Positions 8,201 to 16,904 of a stretch of DNA of 37,428 nucleotides are shown piece by piece. Position numbers and translations under genes: made by a program. The first letter of the stretch is position 1. Each line of letters starts with the position of its first letter. The DNA comes from Planctomycetota bacterium (lineage in GTDB: Bacteria > Planctomycetota > UBA1135 > GCA-002686595), in the NCBI GenBank assembly GCA_002686945.1, contig NYYZ01000034.1:1-37428 (forward strand). The letters run 5' to 3'. The notes beneath the pieces are model-generated. The model had not been told where the DNA came from. It saw nothing but the letters and a program-made list of their open reading frames with translations, and did not search any database.

Positions 8201-8673
8201 CAGGTGCTGTGCGTTGCGGAGGTCAAGAGCGTATAGGCTTCGTCCTGATCCCCACAGGCCACCAGGCGCGCGAGCAGCTCCTGATCTCCAAGGACTCTGG
8301 CGACCTCGGCCATTGTGCGAATGTGCAACATTTTCTGTTCCCGCGGAATGACAAGCAGAACCACCACCTGAGTAGGCAGACCATCCACCGCATCGAAGTC
8401 CAGTTGGGCGTCAGCATCCACGAATCCCACGGTCGCCAACACCTCTTCGATGCCTTCTACCGCAGCGTGGGGAATCGCGATGCCGTCCTCCATTCCAGTG
8501 GACATGGAGTGTTCGCGCTCCAAGACATCCTCTAGCACATCAGCCTGGCGCTCGGATGACAAACGCCCGGCGGCAACAAGGTTCTCGACGAGAATACGAA
8601 TTCCATTCCACTTGTCACCCGGGTTGAAACCAAGGTGCAGGTCTTTCGGGGTCAAGATTTCTGAAAGATGCAT
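8200..8673 (-). CDS. PTS EIIA domain protein (fructose/nitrogen type)
   Basis: This 157-residue cytoplasmic protein is a single PTS EIIA type-2 domain. The phospho-acceptor is H69 in GIAIPHAAV, and the core LPTQVVVLLVIP and HIRTMAEVARVL match the family. In PtsN-type proteins this domain passes on or reports phosphate in a regulatory phosphotransfer chain rather than importing sugar. No EIIB or EIIC is nearby, which favours the regulatory role (inference). Its stop overlaps the start of the membrane/spermidine-synthase-like gene. The ATG lacks a clear Shine-Dalgarno sequence, but the protein begins with the usual MxLSEILTP. A sigma54-like promoter lies about 100 bases upstream. Confidence 0.9.
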   Translation of the reverse strand: MHLSEILTPKDLHLGFNPGDKWNGIRILVENLVAAGRLSSERQADVLEDVLEREHSMSTGMEDGIAIPHAAVEGIEEVLATVGFVDADAQLDFDAVDGLPTQVVVLLVIPREQKMLHIRTMAEVARVLGDQELLARLVACGDQDEAYTLLTSATHST

Positions 8674-8764
8674 GGAAAGTCGTGCAGGGCACGCTCGCGG
8701 GAAATTGACCCTGAAAGGCGTCCATGAGGAAGCCCCAGCCCTGGGCGCCTATTCTAGCCAAGGA

Positions 8765-8780
8765 CGCCGGACCCGTGCCA
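8765..8780 (-). promoter_or_regulatory. Candidate sigma54 promoter before PTS EIIA gene
   Basis: On the minus strand the sequence reads TGGCACGGGTCCGGCG. TGGCACG matches the -24 box exactly, and GC falls at the correct -12 spacing; the TT before it is replaced by CG. It shares nine bases, TGGCACGGG, with the dnaK site. A sigma70-like -10 hexamer TAGAAT (8756-8751) falls where the sigma54 start site would be, but no good -35 box precedes it, so either reading is possible. Confidence 0.35.
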
Positions 8781-8848
8781 TTGCGTCCCCAGAGGCCCCA
8801 GGGCCCCTGCCCCCAGGAACCAGAACAACAGCCATCGGCTATCCTCCC

Positions 8849-10153
8849 TCAGGAGTCTCCCTCCGCGGGTCGCCTGGCCTTCAACAGCCTGCCAGCAACA
8901 ATTGCCAGGAAGGCTATGCCACCAGACAGCAGGGCCCCCATCTTGGCCTGACCAGCTAAATCGACCCCCGCGATCTGTGTCTTGCCATAGGCAGCGCCAG
9001 CAACGAAGAGCGCCACAGTCAATCCCAAGCCAGCAATCAGGCCAGTCAGAAAGAGGTCCTTGAAGGCCATTCCCGTGGGCAGGGGAAAACCGAGAGTCTT
9101 ACCAAGCTGCCCGAAGGCCACGATCCCCACGATCTTGCCCACCAGCAGGCTGGCGAAGATAACCCAGGTCATCAACCCCACGGAACTGAACTCCACCCCC
9201 GCATTGCCCAAGGCAAAAAAGAACAGGCCAAAGTCCACGAAAAGCTTGGTCTGATGTTCATAGTTCTCCAGGGTCGAGTGATGCAATCCCAAGTCCTCGG
9301 CAGTCTTCTCGCCCATCTTGTCCACTTCGTCCTCTGAGGAGAACAGACCAATGTCACGACTCGGTGCTGGCAGGAAGGGCACGATGGGCACCAAAGCCAA
9401 CGCCGCGTGCAGATGAGCCATCATCAAACCGCACCAACTGAGACCGCCTGCCAAGAATATGTAGGGCCACCAGGCACGCACTGAACGGCGCCGCAGCACA
9501 TAGGCAAGAGCCATGCCTGCAGCAACCAGACCAAGGAACTCTGGACGGGCGGGAACTTCAGGGTCTCCATAGAAGACCGCAATGATCCCAAGGCCAATAG
9601 CATCATCCGCAATAGCGAGCAACAGCAAGAAATTGATCGCAGGATGCCCTGAGCCAAACACTGCGCGCGCCACCAACCAGGCCAATGCAATGTCCGTTGC
9701 CGTAGGAATACCCCAGCCACGCAGATACTCATTCCACTCGGATGGTTTGGCATTGAACCCTTCAGGGCCAATGAGTGTCATCGCCAAGAAGAAAACCCCC
9801 ACGGGACCAACGACTCCGCCCAGAGTTGCGATCAGCGGGTTGACTGCCTTCCGGGGAGGGTTGAGCGAACCGCCGGGCAGACAGGCCTCGGTGATCTCTT
9901 TGGTAGCGATACCAAAGAAGAAAACCATGAACACACTGTTGATGAAAAAGTGCAGGTTCAGGTGATGGCCGAAGACCATCAGATGGCCGGGCAGTTCCCA
10001 GACCTCAGGCCCGTCCCCGTGTCCCGCGCCGAACCAATACTGGTACCAGTCCGGAGCCAGATTGGCGGCCAGGAGGGCAGCGATGACCCCCGCAATCAGG
10101 GGAATCGAGAATTCTTGAAGGTAATTGACGAAGCCACGCTTGGGAGAATTCAT
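8849..10153 (-). CDS. nhaA: Na+/H+ antiporter NhaA
   Basis: This inner-membrane antiporter exports Na+ (or Li+) in exchange for protons, supporting pH and sodium homeostasis. The 434-residue protein has about 12 hydrophobic segments. The functional aspartates are present: D154 in PTATDIALA, and D183-D184 in LLLLAIADDAIG. The helix-X lysine is K340 in ASLLVGKIVG. It is slightly longer than the E. coli protein (about 390 residues), partly through a charged loop around residues 265-305. The ATG at 10153 was chosen because upstream in-frame sequence (to 10234) is not NhaA-like. The gene stands alone, 175 bases upstream of the PTS gene on the same strand. Confidence 0.96.
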   Translation of the reverse strand: MNSPKRGFVNYLQEFSIPLIAGVIAALLAANLAPDWYQYWFGAGHGDGPEVWELPGHLMVFGHHLNLHFFINSVFMVFFFGIATKEITEACLPGGSLNPPRKAVNPLIATLGGVVGPVGVFFLAMTLIGPEGFNAKPSEWNEYLRGWGIPTATDIALAWLVARAVFGSGHPAINFLLLLAIADDAIGLGIIAVFYGDPEVPARPEFLGLVAAGMALAYVLRRRSVRAWWPYIFLAGGLSWCGLMMAHLHAALALVPIVPFLPAPSRDIGLFSSEDEVDKMGEKTAEDLGLHHSTLENYEHQTKLFVDFGLFFFALGNAGVEFSSVGLMTWVIFASLLVGKIVGIVAFGQLGKTLGFPLPTGMAFKDLFLTGLIAGLGLTVALFVAGAAYGKTQIAGVDLAGQAKMGALLSGGIAFLAIVAGRLLKARRPAEGDS

Positions 10154-10547
10154 AAAATGGGTCGGGGGAGCCAAGTGGGAGAGGAATTCGAGCGGCCCAG
10201 GATCGTGGGCGCCTCTTGGGCGCAGAGAATGCACCCCATCGGGGGGTCCTGCAAGCCTCAGGAGGAGGGCTGCGCAAACATTACCTTCAGGTCAGCGCCA
10301 TAGGCAGCGGAATTTGTCCAACCAGTACCCCACTCCCCTCCAACCCTGGTGACCCCAAGGGCAGCCTCTTCCGAGGATCAGGGGAAGACCGAGGCCCCTG
10401 GTGCGTCTCAAGGCTCTGGAAGGGATCCCGACCAGGCGTTGACTCGCCCCCATTGGCCCCTCAGAATGCCGCCCAGGGCCTTTCAGGCCCCGGGACCAGA
10501 CTCCAGTTCACGATTCAAACCAGAAAGCCCAAGCGCCAATCGACGCG
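10154..10547. other. 394-base divergent gap between nhaA and gspD
   Basis: This is the only gene-free stretch over 300 bases. I see no convincing small gene: the open frames here are extensions or shadows. It should contain the nhaA promoter (minus strand), which I could not identify, and a sigma70-like promoter for gspD at 10439-10467. Short GC-rich inverted repeats occur, such as GCGCC/GGCGC in the 10208-10222 area, but none stands out. Confidence 0.5.
10439..10467 (+). promoter_or_regulatory. Candidate sigma70 promoter for gsp operon
   Basis: A -35 box TTGACT (10439-10444), a 17-base spacer and a -10 box CAGAAT (10462-10467) match the sigma70 pattern at five and four of six bases with ideal spacing. 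The -10 ends 80 bases before the gspD ATG, leaving a leader of about 75 bases. It is the best such match in the gap but remains a prediction. Confidence 0.4.
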
Positions 10548-12818
10548 ATGCTCGACGCCTTCCTACCCATCATCTTGGCCCTGGCACCTTCAGCCAGCCC
10601 CGCTATTTCCGTTCCGGGGCCACTGCTCCAGGACCAGGTGCCCCCCATCCAAGCCGATGGGGACAACTTCATCATCAACTTTCCCGAAGGTGAACGTCCC
10701 CAGGACGGCATGAATCTCGGGCAATTTGTACGGGCCTGTCAGTTGGTGACCGAGATCAACTTCACCTATGACGACCAGACTAAACAGTTGCTCAGCGCCA
10801 AACCGATCACCTTGCTGGGCACCAAGGTCGTCCCCAAGAAAGACTTCTATTCATTCTTCCAGATCATTCTGTTCATCAATGACTTTGTGACCACCAAAGT
10901 TGGCGAAGGACCGCTCGCGGTGATCCAGATCGAGGCTCTGGCCGGCGCTGGAGGTCGCGCGGGCACGCCCCGCGCAGACGGCATCTTGGTAGAAGAGGAA
11001 GACCTCTCCGACTATGCCGCCCAGCCCGCAACACGCATAACAACGGTGATCAGCTTGCCCAACACCGATGTTCGAAACTTGACCAACACCCTGCGCACGC
11101 TCTTTGCTGGAGACGCCAATGGCTCCATGCTGCCCGCGGGCAACAGCAACTCGGTGGTGATCATTGGCTTTGGGTCCACAGTTGTGGCGATGGCGCGGAT
11201 GTTGCGGATTGTTGACGAAGCAGCAGCAATCGAAGAAGAGCTGCCAGTCTTTGAAGTCATCCAATTGGAGTACGCCGCAGCAGACGAGATCGCCTCTCTG
11301 GTGGAAGAACTCCTGGAAGCCAGTCAACGTGCCGCTGGAGCACCTCGAGCCCAGCAGGGTGCCACAACCCGCGTTGCCGGATCCCAGGGAGAAGCCAAGA
11401 TCCTGGTAGATCCCCGCACCAACCGATTGATGGTGATGGCCATGCCCGACGAAATGCCGCAGATAAAAGAGCTGGTAGCCAAGCTCGATGTGGACATCGT
11501 AGAGCGCGCAGCGGCCTACCACATCTACCCCCTGGAGAATGTCAAGGCTGAAGAGTTGTCCGAAACCCTCAATGAGTTCCTGCAGGATGCGGGAAGGGTA
11601 GAGCAGGGCCAGAGCCAGAATGTGCAGACTCAGCGGGGCGGAGCGAGCCGCGGTCAAAGCACCGAGTTCGTGGTGGTTCCCGACGAAGAGACCAACTCAC
11701 TACTGATCGCTGCAAGCCGAACGCGCTATGAGGAACTCCTTTCCTTGATTCGGCGCCTGGATCGGCGCCAACCCCAGGTGTTGATCGAAACTGCCCTGAT
11801 CGAGCTCACGGGCCGGGACTTCCTCGACATCGGGGTAGAACTTGGCCTGGCTGACATCCCCGGGGGCACCGGCGTTGGCGGATTCGGCGTGACCAATTTT
11901 GGACTCTCATCCTTCGAAGACCTGGATGGAGACGGCATTGCAGACAGCCGCGTCCCCAACAACGGCTCCGGCATCACCGCAGGCATTCTCGACGGGGACC
12001 AGTTCAGCTTGCCCTTCCTGTTGGCCCTGATCGAAGAACAGGACAACTCCAATGTGCTCTCGGTTCCGAGCGTCCTGGTGAACAACAACGGCAGCGCTCG
12101 GGTTGAAGCACTCGAACGCCAGCCCACAACCACCGTCACAGCAACCGGTACCGTAGGATCCACTTCTGAGGCCTTCGCTGGCTACCAAGACGCGGGCATC
12201 ACTATGGAGATTTCCCCCTCCATCAGCGCAAGCCGCTACTTGCGCCTGGAGCTGTACCTCTCGGTCTCCACCTTCCAGGGCTCGTTCTCGGGCCCCATCC
12301 CTCCGCCACAGGTCGAACGCAAGATCAACACCACCGTCAACATCCCCGATGGGGACACAATGGTGATCGGCGGAATCGTGATCGACAACCGCTCGGACAA
12401 CCGCGATCAGATCCCATTCCTGGGGGACCTGCCCTTTGTCGGCCGCCTGTTCAGCCGTGACACCACCACCGAGAACCGCACGGCGCTCTACTTCTTCGTT
12501 ACACCCCACATTCTGCAAGATGCAGACTTCGCCGATCTGGCTGAAATCAGCTTCGGAAAGAAGCTGGAGGCAGCGGACACGATCGGACTGGACCGCATGC
12601 GAATGATTCAGCCGGACTTCGGAACCCAAGAGGACACCAATGGCGTGGACCTTGAGGGATTTGACCTGCCCCTCTACCAACGGCCCACCTCAGGCGAGGA
12701 AGTCGACGCGGCTGAAATCGGCATGAACCCCGGCGAAGTACTGGATGCCATTGAGTCTTCTAGGGACACGAGCGATACAAACTCAAACGAAGCAGGCACG
12801 AGCCACACTGGCGCCTGA
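10548..12818 (+). CDS. gspD: Type II secretion outer-membrane secretin GspD
   Basis: This forms the multimeric outer-membrane channel through which folded substrates leave. The 756-residue protein starts with a hydrophobic leader (about residues 4-22) that unusually lacks basic residues. Several N-type ring domains follow: early residues 40-130, then repeats around 165-250 and 255-400. The secretin domain spans about 405-660 with NIPDGDTMVIGG near 598 and IPFLGDLPFVGRLF near 622. The tail (660-756) is acidic and may contact a pilotin. No alternative start exists between the upstream stop at 10440 and this ATG, although a Shine-Dalgarno is weak. It leads the gsp operon, 14 bases before gspE. 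A PilQ-like secretin is less likely given the gspE-J partners. Confidence 0.94.
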   Translation: MLDAFLPIILALAPSASPAISVPGPLLQDQVPPIQADGDNFIINFPEGERPQDGMNLGQFVRACQLVTEINFTYDDQTKQLLSAKPITLLGTKVVPKKDFYSFFQIILFINDFVTTKVGEGPLAVIQIEALAGAGGRAGTPRADGILVEEEDLSDYAAQPATRITTVISLPNTDVRNLTNTLRTLFAGDANGSMLPAGNSNSVVIIGFGSTVVAMARMLRIVDEAAAIEEELPVFEVIQLEYAAADEIASLVEELLEASQRAAGAPRAQQGATTRVAGSQGEAKILVDPRTNRLMVMAMPDEMPQIKELVAKLDVDIVERAAAYHIYPLENVKAEELSETLNEFLQDAGRVEQGQSQNVQTQRGGASRGQSTEFVVVPDEETNSLLIAASRTRYEELLSLIRRLDRRQPQVLIETALIELTGRDFLDIGVELGLADIPGGTGVGGFGVTNFGLSSFEDLDGDGIADSRVPNNGSGITAGILDGDQFSLPFLLALIEEQDNSNVLSVPSVLVNNNGSARVEALERQPTTTVTATGTVGSTSEAFAGYQDAGITMEISPSISASRYLRLELYLSVSTFQGSFSGPIPPPQVERKINTTVNIPDGDTMVIGGIVIDNRSDNRDQIPFLGDLPFVGRLFSRDTTTENRTALYFFVTPHILQDADFADLAEISFGKKLEAADTIGLDRMRMIQPDFGTQEDTNGVDLEGFDLPLYQRPTSGEEVDAAEIGMNPGEVLDAIESSRDTSDTNSNEAGTSHTGA

Positions 12819-12832
12819 GCGCCTTACCCGAC

Positions 12833-14539
12833 ATGGCCAGCATTTCCGACATGCTCATTGACGCGGGGCTCACCCGCGACCGCCTCGAAGAGTGCCGCCA
12901 ACTATCGGCGCGCAGCGGGGATTCCCTGGACCGCAGCATTCTGCAGCGCGAGTACCTCGACGAGGTCACTCTGCTACAGATCTACGCCAAGCTACTGGGC
13001 TTTGAGTTCCGCAAGAGCCTGGAGGGCACGAAAGTCCCCACCCGCTTCGTGGACAACGTGCCCGTACACTTCGCCCGCAACTACAACCTGATAGCCCTGG
13101 AAGGCCCCAAGGACGGAACCATCAAGGTGGCCACCTGCCAGCCCCTGACCCCCAACCCCATGGACGACCTGGCGGCTCTGCTGGGCCAGGAAGTGGATGC
13201 AGTCATCGCACCACGGCTTGAGATAACAAATCTCATCGCCCGGGCCTACCGGCACAAGGCTGACGGAGTGGACGAAGCCCTCGACGCAGTCTCGGAGGAC
13301 GCCGACATTGGCAGCATGGCGGCGGAGATCGACGAGGCGGAGGATGTGCTCGATGTCTCCAACAAGGCACCGATCATCAAGCTGGTCAACACGATCTTGT
13401 TTCAAGCACTCAAACTGCGTGCCTCAGATGTGCACTTCCAGCCCTATGCGGATCGCATGCAGGTGCGCTTCCGCATCGACGGCATCCTCTACGACATGGA
13501 TTCAATTCCCCGTCGGGTACAGGATGCGATCATCAGTCGCGTCAAGGTCATGGGCAAGATGGATATCGCCGAACGGCGCCTGCCCCAGGATGGCCGAGCC
13601 ACGATTCGCCTGGGCGACGGCGAGGTCGATGTGCGTCTAAGCTCGATCCCTACGACCGATGGTGAACGCATTGTGATGCGTCTGCTGGACAAGACCGCGA
13701 AACTCTACCGGCTGCATGAGATCGGCCTCTCGGAGCACAACATCGAGCTGCTGGAACAGTACCTGACGTACAACCACGGGATCATCCTGGTGACCGGCCC
13801 TACCGGCTCGGGCAAGACCACCACGCTCTATGCGTCCATGTCCGAGATCGACACGACGAAGAAGAACGTGCTGACCATCGAAGATCCGGTCGAGTATGCC
13901 CTGGCAGGGGTTTCACAAGTTCAGGTCAATACCAAGAAAGGACTGACCTTCGCCACGGGGCTGCGCTCCTTCTTGCGCCAGGATCCAGACGTGATGATGG
14001 TCGGTGAGATTCGGGACCTGGAGACCGCCGAGGTAGCGATTCGTGCTGCCCTGACCGGTCACCTGGTGTTCTCCACCGTGCACACCAACGATGCGCCATC
14101 CACCATCACACGCATGATCGATCAGGGCGTCGAGCCCTATCTGGTGGCGTCATCAGTCGTCTTGATCATAGCCCAGCGCCTGGTTCGGACGGTCTGCCCG
14201 CACTGTCTGGTGACCAGACCCTGCAGCGATGAATGGGCCGCGAAACTACGGGAGGTCGGTCTTGAGCCCGCTGAAGTGGACAACCAGATGACCTACGGGG
14301 AGGGCTGCGATGAGTGCTTCCAGTCGGGCTACGCAGGCCGCACCGCGATCTATGAATTCATGCCGGTCTCAGAAGAGCTGCGAACCAAGGTCATGGAGGG
14401 AGGCAACGCCACGGAGATCAAGCGTACTGCGGTCCAACATGGCCTGATCACCTTGCGAGAGGACGGACGCATGAAGATCCGCGATAGCCTGACCACCCCG
14501 GACGAGGTCCTGCGCGTAACCCAACTCGACCTGGACTGA
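12833..14539 (+). CDS. gspE: Type II secretion ATPase GspE
   Basis: This cytoplasmic hexameric ATPase powers pseudopilus assembly. The 568-residue protein has an N-terminal MshEN/GspE_N region (about 1-150) and a catalytic domain with Walker A GPTGSGKTTT (K328), an Asp box and Walker B DPDVMMVGEIRD. The HTNDAPSTITRM His box follows. A tetracysteine zinc module is present: CPHC near 454 and CDEC near 491, typical of GspE and PilB. PilB-type pilus ATPases are close relatives, but the surrounding gspG-J set argues for type II secretion or a secretion-like pseudopilus. It lies 14 bases after gspD and 49 before gspF. Confidence 0.95.
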   Translation: MASISDMLIDAGLTRDRLEECRQLSARSGDSLDRSILQREYLDEVTLLQIYAKLLGFEFRKSLEGTKVPTRFVDNVPVHFARNYNLIALEGPKDGTIKVATCQPLTPNPMDDLAALLGQEVDAVIAPRLEITNLIARAYRHKADGVDEALDAVSEDADIGSMAAEIDEAEDVLDVSNKAPIIKLVNTILFQALKLRASDVHFQPYADRMQVRFRIDGILYDMDSIPRRVQDAIISRVKVMGKMDIAERRLPQDGRATIRLGDGEVDVRLSSIPTTDGERIVMRLLDKTAKLYRLHEIGLSEHNIELLEQYLTYNHGIILVTGPTGSGKTTTLYASMSEIDTTKKNVLTIEDPVEYALAGVSQVQVNTKKGLTFATGLRSFLRQDPDVMMVGEIRDLETAEVAIRAALTGHLVFSTVHTNDAPSTITRMIDQGVEPYLVASSVVLIIAQRLVRTVCPHCLVTRPCSDEWAAKLREVGLEPAEVDNQMTYGEGCDECFQSGYAGRTAIYEFMPVSEELRTKVMEGGNATEIKRTAVQHGLITLREDGRMKIRDSLTTPDEVLRVTQLDLD

Positions 14540-14588
14540 ATCCAGCGAACTGAAACGACAGACTGGCCCAGCAACCTCCATCTCCTCA

Positions 14589-15848
14589 ATGCCCATTTAC
14601 GAATACGTCGCATTTGCCGCTGGAGGAGTCACGTCCAAGGGAATTGTGGATGCGGACTCCGAACGGGATGCGCGCCAGAAACTTCGTAAGAAAGAACTGC
14701 TGGTCACCAAACTGACCGAGACGCGCGGGGGCAAGCGACGCAAACGGGGATCGGGGGATCAACCGGGGCTTCTCATCCGCATCCTGGAAGCCCGCTCCGC
14801 GGCCCAGGGCCCCAGCACCAGGGAAACCGAACTGGTCCTGGGAATGACCCGCCAGTTGGCAACCCTTTTGGGATCTGGCATCCCTTTGACCGAGTCACTT
14901 TCAGCCCTTGTGGATCAAGCCGAGCACAAGCGCATGGAGACCATGCTGCGCCAGATCCGCGAAAGCATCCAGCAAGGAACCAGCATGGCCGACGCCCTTG
15001 GGCAGCACCCCGGCTGGTTTACGGAGATGTACATCAACATGGTTTCGGCTGGTCAAGCCGCAGGCAACCTGGACATCGTTCTATCTCGCCTGGCGGACTA
15101 CATGCAGGCGCAAAGGGCCATGCGTCGCAAAATTGTAGGCGCCCTGACCTACCCCGCCATGATGATCGTAATCGGCATGATTGTGGTCACGATCCTGATG
15201 GCAAAGGTCGTGCCCGAAATCACCGCCATGCTAGTAGAGCAAGGCAAGGCCCTTCCACCCGCCACAAGAGTGCTGATCTCAGTCAGCAATGTGGTGCAGA
15301 ATTGGTGGTGGGCGATCATTGGCGGCTTCGGCCTGATCTCCTTCGCAGTGGAACGAACCTACCGCACCAGCGATGCGGGACAGCTTTGGATTGACCGCAG
15401 CCTGTTGCGGGTGCCGGTACTAGGAGAATTGCTGCGCAAGGCGGCGGTGGGACGCTTCACACGCACCCTCTCGACCCTGCTGCAGTCCGGCGTACCGGTA
15501 ATCCAATCCCTCGGAATCACAGAGAAGGTCGTGGGCAACCGAGTGATCAGCGACGCCACTGCCACCATTTCCCAACGGGTCGTGGAGGGCGCGGACATCT
15601 CAGGCCCACTCAAGCAATCCGGCGCCTTCCCTTCCGTGGTGGGCTACATGGTCGCTGTTGGCGAACAGTCCGGCGACCTTGAACAAATGCTTGACCGCAT
15701 CGCCGTCGCTTACGACGAAGAGATCAATGTGGTCACTGAACGCCTGACAGCCCTGCTGGAGCCGATTATGATCGTTCTCCTGGCGGGAGTTGTAGGCTAC
15801 ATCGTCTATGCCATTGTCCAACCGATCCTTGAGATCGGTCAAATCTAA
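14589..15848 (+). CDS. gspF: Type II secretion inner-membrane platform GspF
   Basis: GspF is the polytopic inner-membrane protein that couples the GspE ATPase to pseudopilin polymerisation. The 419-residue protein is full length. It begins with the typical MPIYEYVAF leader domain, then has two T2SSF domains (about 85-210 and 285-410) with three hydrophobic segments near 185, 240 and 390. Family hallmarks include LATLLGSGIPLTESL near 95 and the second-copy equivalent TLLQSGVPVIQSL near 300. The order E-F-G is standard for gsp operons. The start is unambiguous. Confidence 0.95.
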   Translation: MPIYEYVAFAAGGVTSKGIVDADSERDARQKLRKKELLVTKLTETRGGKRRKRGSGDQPGLLIRILEARSAAQGPSTRETELVLGMTRQLATLLGSGIPLTESLSALVDQAEHKRMETMLRQIRESIQQGTSMADALGQHPGWFTEMYINMVSAGQAAGNLDIVLSRLADYMQAQRAMRRKIVGALTYPAMMIVIGMIVVTILMAKVVPEITAMLVEQGKALPPATRVLISVSNVVQNWWWAIIGGFGLISFAVERTYRTSDAGQLWIDRSLLRVPVLGELLRKAAVGRFTRTLSTLLQSGVPVIQSLGITEKVVGNRVISDATATISQRVVEGADISGPLKQSGAFPSVVGYMVAVGEQSGDLEQMLDRIAVAYDEEINVVTERLTALLEPIMIVLLAGVVGYIVYAIVQPILEIGQI

Positions 15849-15852
15849 CCAG

Positions 15853-15868
15853 CGGGAACAAACCCGCC
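15853..15868 (+). repeat. Small hairpin between gspF and gspG
   Basis: GCGGG (15853-15857) pairs with CCCGC (15864-15868) around AACAAA, in the 29-base gap between gspF and gspG. With no T-run it is unlikely to terminate transcription. A hairpin just before the major pseudopilin gene could stabilise a processed mRNA and raise GspG yield (inference). Confidence 0.3.
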
Positions 15869-15877
15869 CTACCAGCC

Positions 15878-16318
15878 ATGAAGACCCGAACCCCCAGCAC
15901 TGTTGCCAACAAGAACGCAGGCTTTTCCATCGCCGAGCTGATGGTGGTCATCCTGATCATCGGCTTGCTCTCGACTGTAGTCGTGCCCAAGGTCCTCGAC
16001 CGCCTTTCCGACGCCAAGACTGGTAAGGCGAAAGCAGACCTGCCGGCCATTGCACAGGCTCTTGATCAATACATGATCAGCAACGGACGCTTCCCGGACT
16101 CCCTTGAAGACCTTGTCAATCCAGACGAGAACGGTCGCCAGTTCCTCAATCAAAGGACAGTTCCGAAGGATCCTTGGGGCGCCGAGTACGAGTACCTGCC
16201 CCCCTCCGGAGGCAGCAACGAGTACGAGATAAGAACCCTCGGGCGTGACCAGCAACCCGGTGGCGAAGGCGAGGACCGAGACATCACTTACTCTATGGTC
16301 CGCGACCAGCAGATATAG
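15878..16318 (+). CDS. gspG: Major pseudopilin GspG
   Basis: This is the main subunit of the periplasmic pseudopilus. The 146-residue precursor has a basic leader cut after G15, giving mature F16-SIAE with the required glutamate at +5 (E20), then a hydrophobic helix MVVILIIGLLSTVVVP. The C-terminal part carries the GspG hallmarks DQYMISNGRFPDSLEDLV, VPKDPWGAEYEY and a final acidic stretch that may bind calcium as in other GspG proteins. A prepilin peptidase (GspO/PilD) needed for cleavage is not in the window. The length is typical. Confidence 0.95.
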   Translation: MKTRTPSTVANKNAGFSIAELMVVILIIGLLSTVVVPKVLDRLSDAKTGKAKADLPAIAQALDQYMISNGRFPDSLEDLVNPDENGRQFLNQRTVPKDPWGAEYEYLPPSGGSNEYEIRTLGRDQQPGGEGEDRDITYSMVRDQQI

Positions 16319-16334
16319 CCAGTGGCGCAAACGC

Positions 16335-16904
16335 TTGAAAGTCCGGCCCTATAGATCAAACCAGCAATCCGGCTTCACCATCTTGGAGCTGGGGATCGTG
16401 CTGTTGATCATGGGCATGGTGTCATTCGCCGTATCGGTGTCCTTCGATGCCCTGGTGCCCCGGGAACGACTCAACACCAGCGTACGCGAGTTGGCAGATG
16501 TGTTGCGGCGGGCTCGCTCCGAATCAGTCTCGCGCAATGCCGAGTACTTCGTCGAGTACGACATGGTGGAGCATCGCTACCGCATGATCACGCCCCTCTC
16601 AGTGGATGGCCTGCCATGGATTGAAGGGGTAGACCACGAAGATCTGCGCTACGCCACAAGCTGGGAACCCCTGCGCCCCGGGGTGGAATTTGACAGCGTA
16701 ACCCTGGCGGGCACGATCTACAGCGAGGAGTTGGTGCGAGTTCGCTTTGACCCACTGGGCTCTGCTTCGGACCACATCATCCAGCTCTCTCAGCCGCTCT
16801 ACGAAGTCGCCTTTACTCTTGAAGTGCTGCCCTTGACTGGCTTGATTCGCTTCCACGAGGGCATCTATGCCCGAGACTATCCCACGGACCTGGATTTCAA
16901 TTGA
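16335..16904 (+). CDS. gspH: Minor pseudopilin GspH-like
   Basis: This is a type II secretion minor pseudopilin. A prepilin site is clear: basic leader, then SGFTILELGIVLLIMGMVSF with cleavage after G and glutamate at +5. The middle, LADVLRRARSESVSRNAEYFVEYD, matches the GspH fold. The start is uncertain. A TTG at 16335 gives a compact 13-residue leader and 189 residues, 16 bases after gspG; an ATG at 16245 would overlap gspG by 74 bases and give an unusually long leader. Neither has a strong ribosome-binding site. Its stop overlaps the gspI start as TTGA. Confidence 0.85.
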   Translation: MKVRPYRSNQQSGFTILELGIVLLIMGMVSFAVSVSFDALVPRERLNTSVRELADVLRRARSESVSRNAEYFVEYDMVEHRYRMITPLSVDGLPWIEGVDHEDLRYATSWEPLRPGVEFDSVTLAGTIYSEELVRVRFDPLGSASDHIIQLSQPLYEVAFTLEVLPLTGLIRFHEGIYARDYPTDLDFN

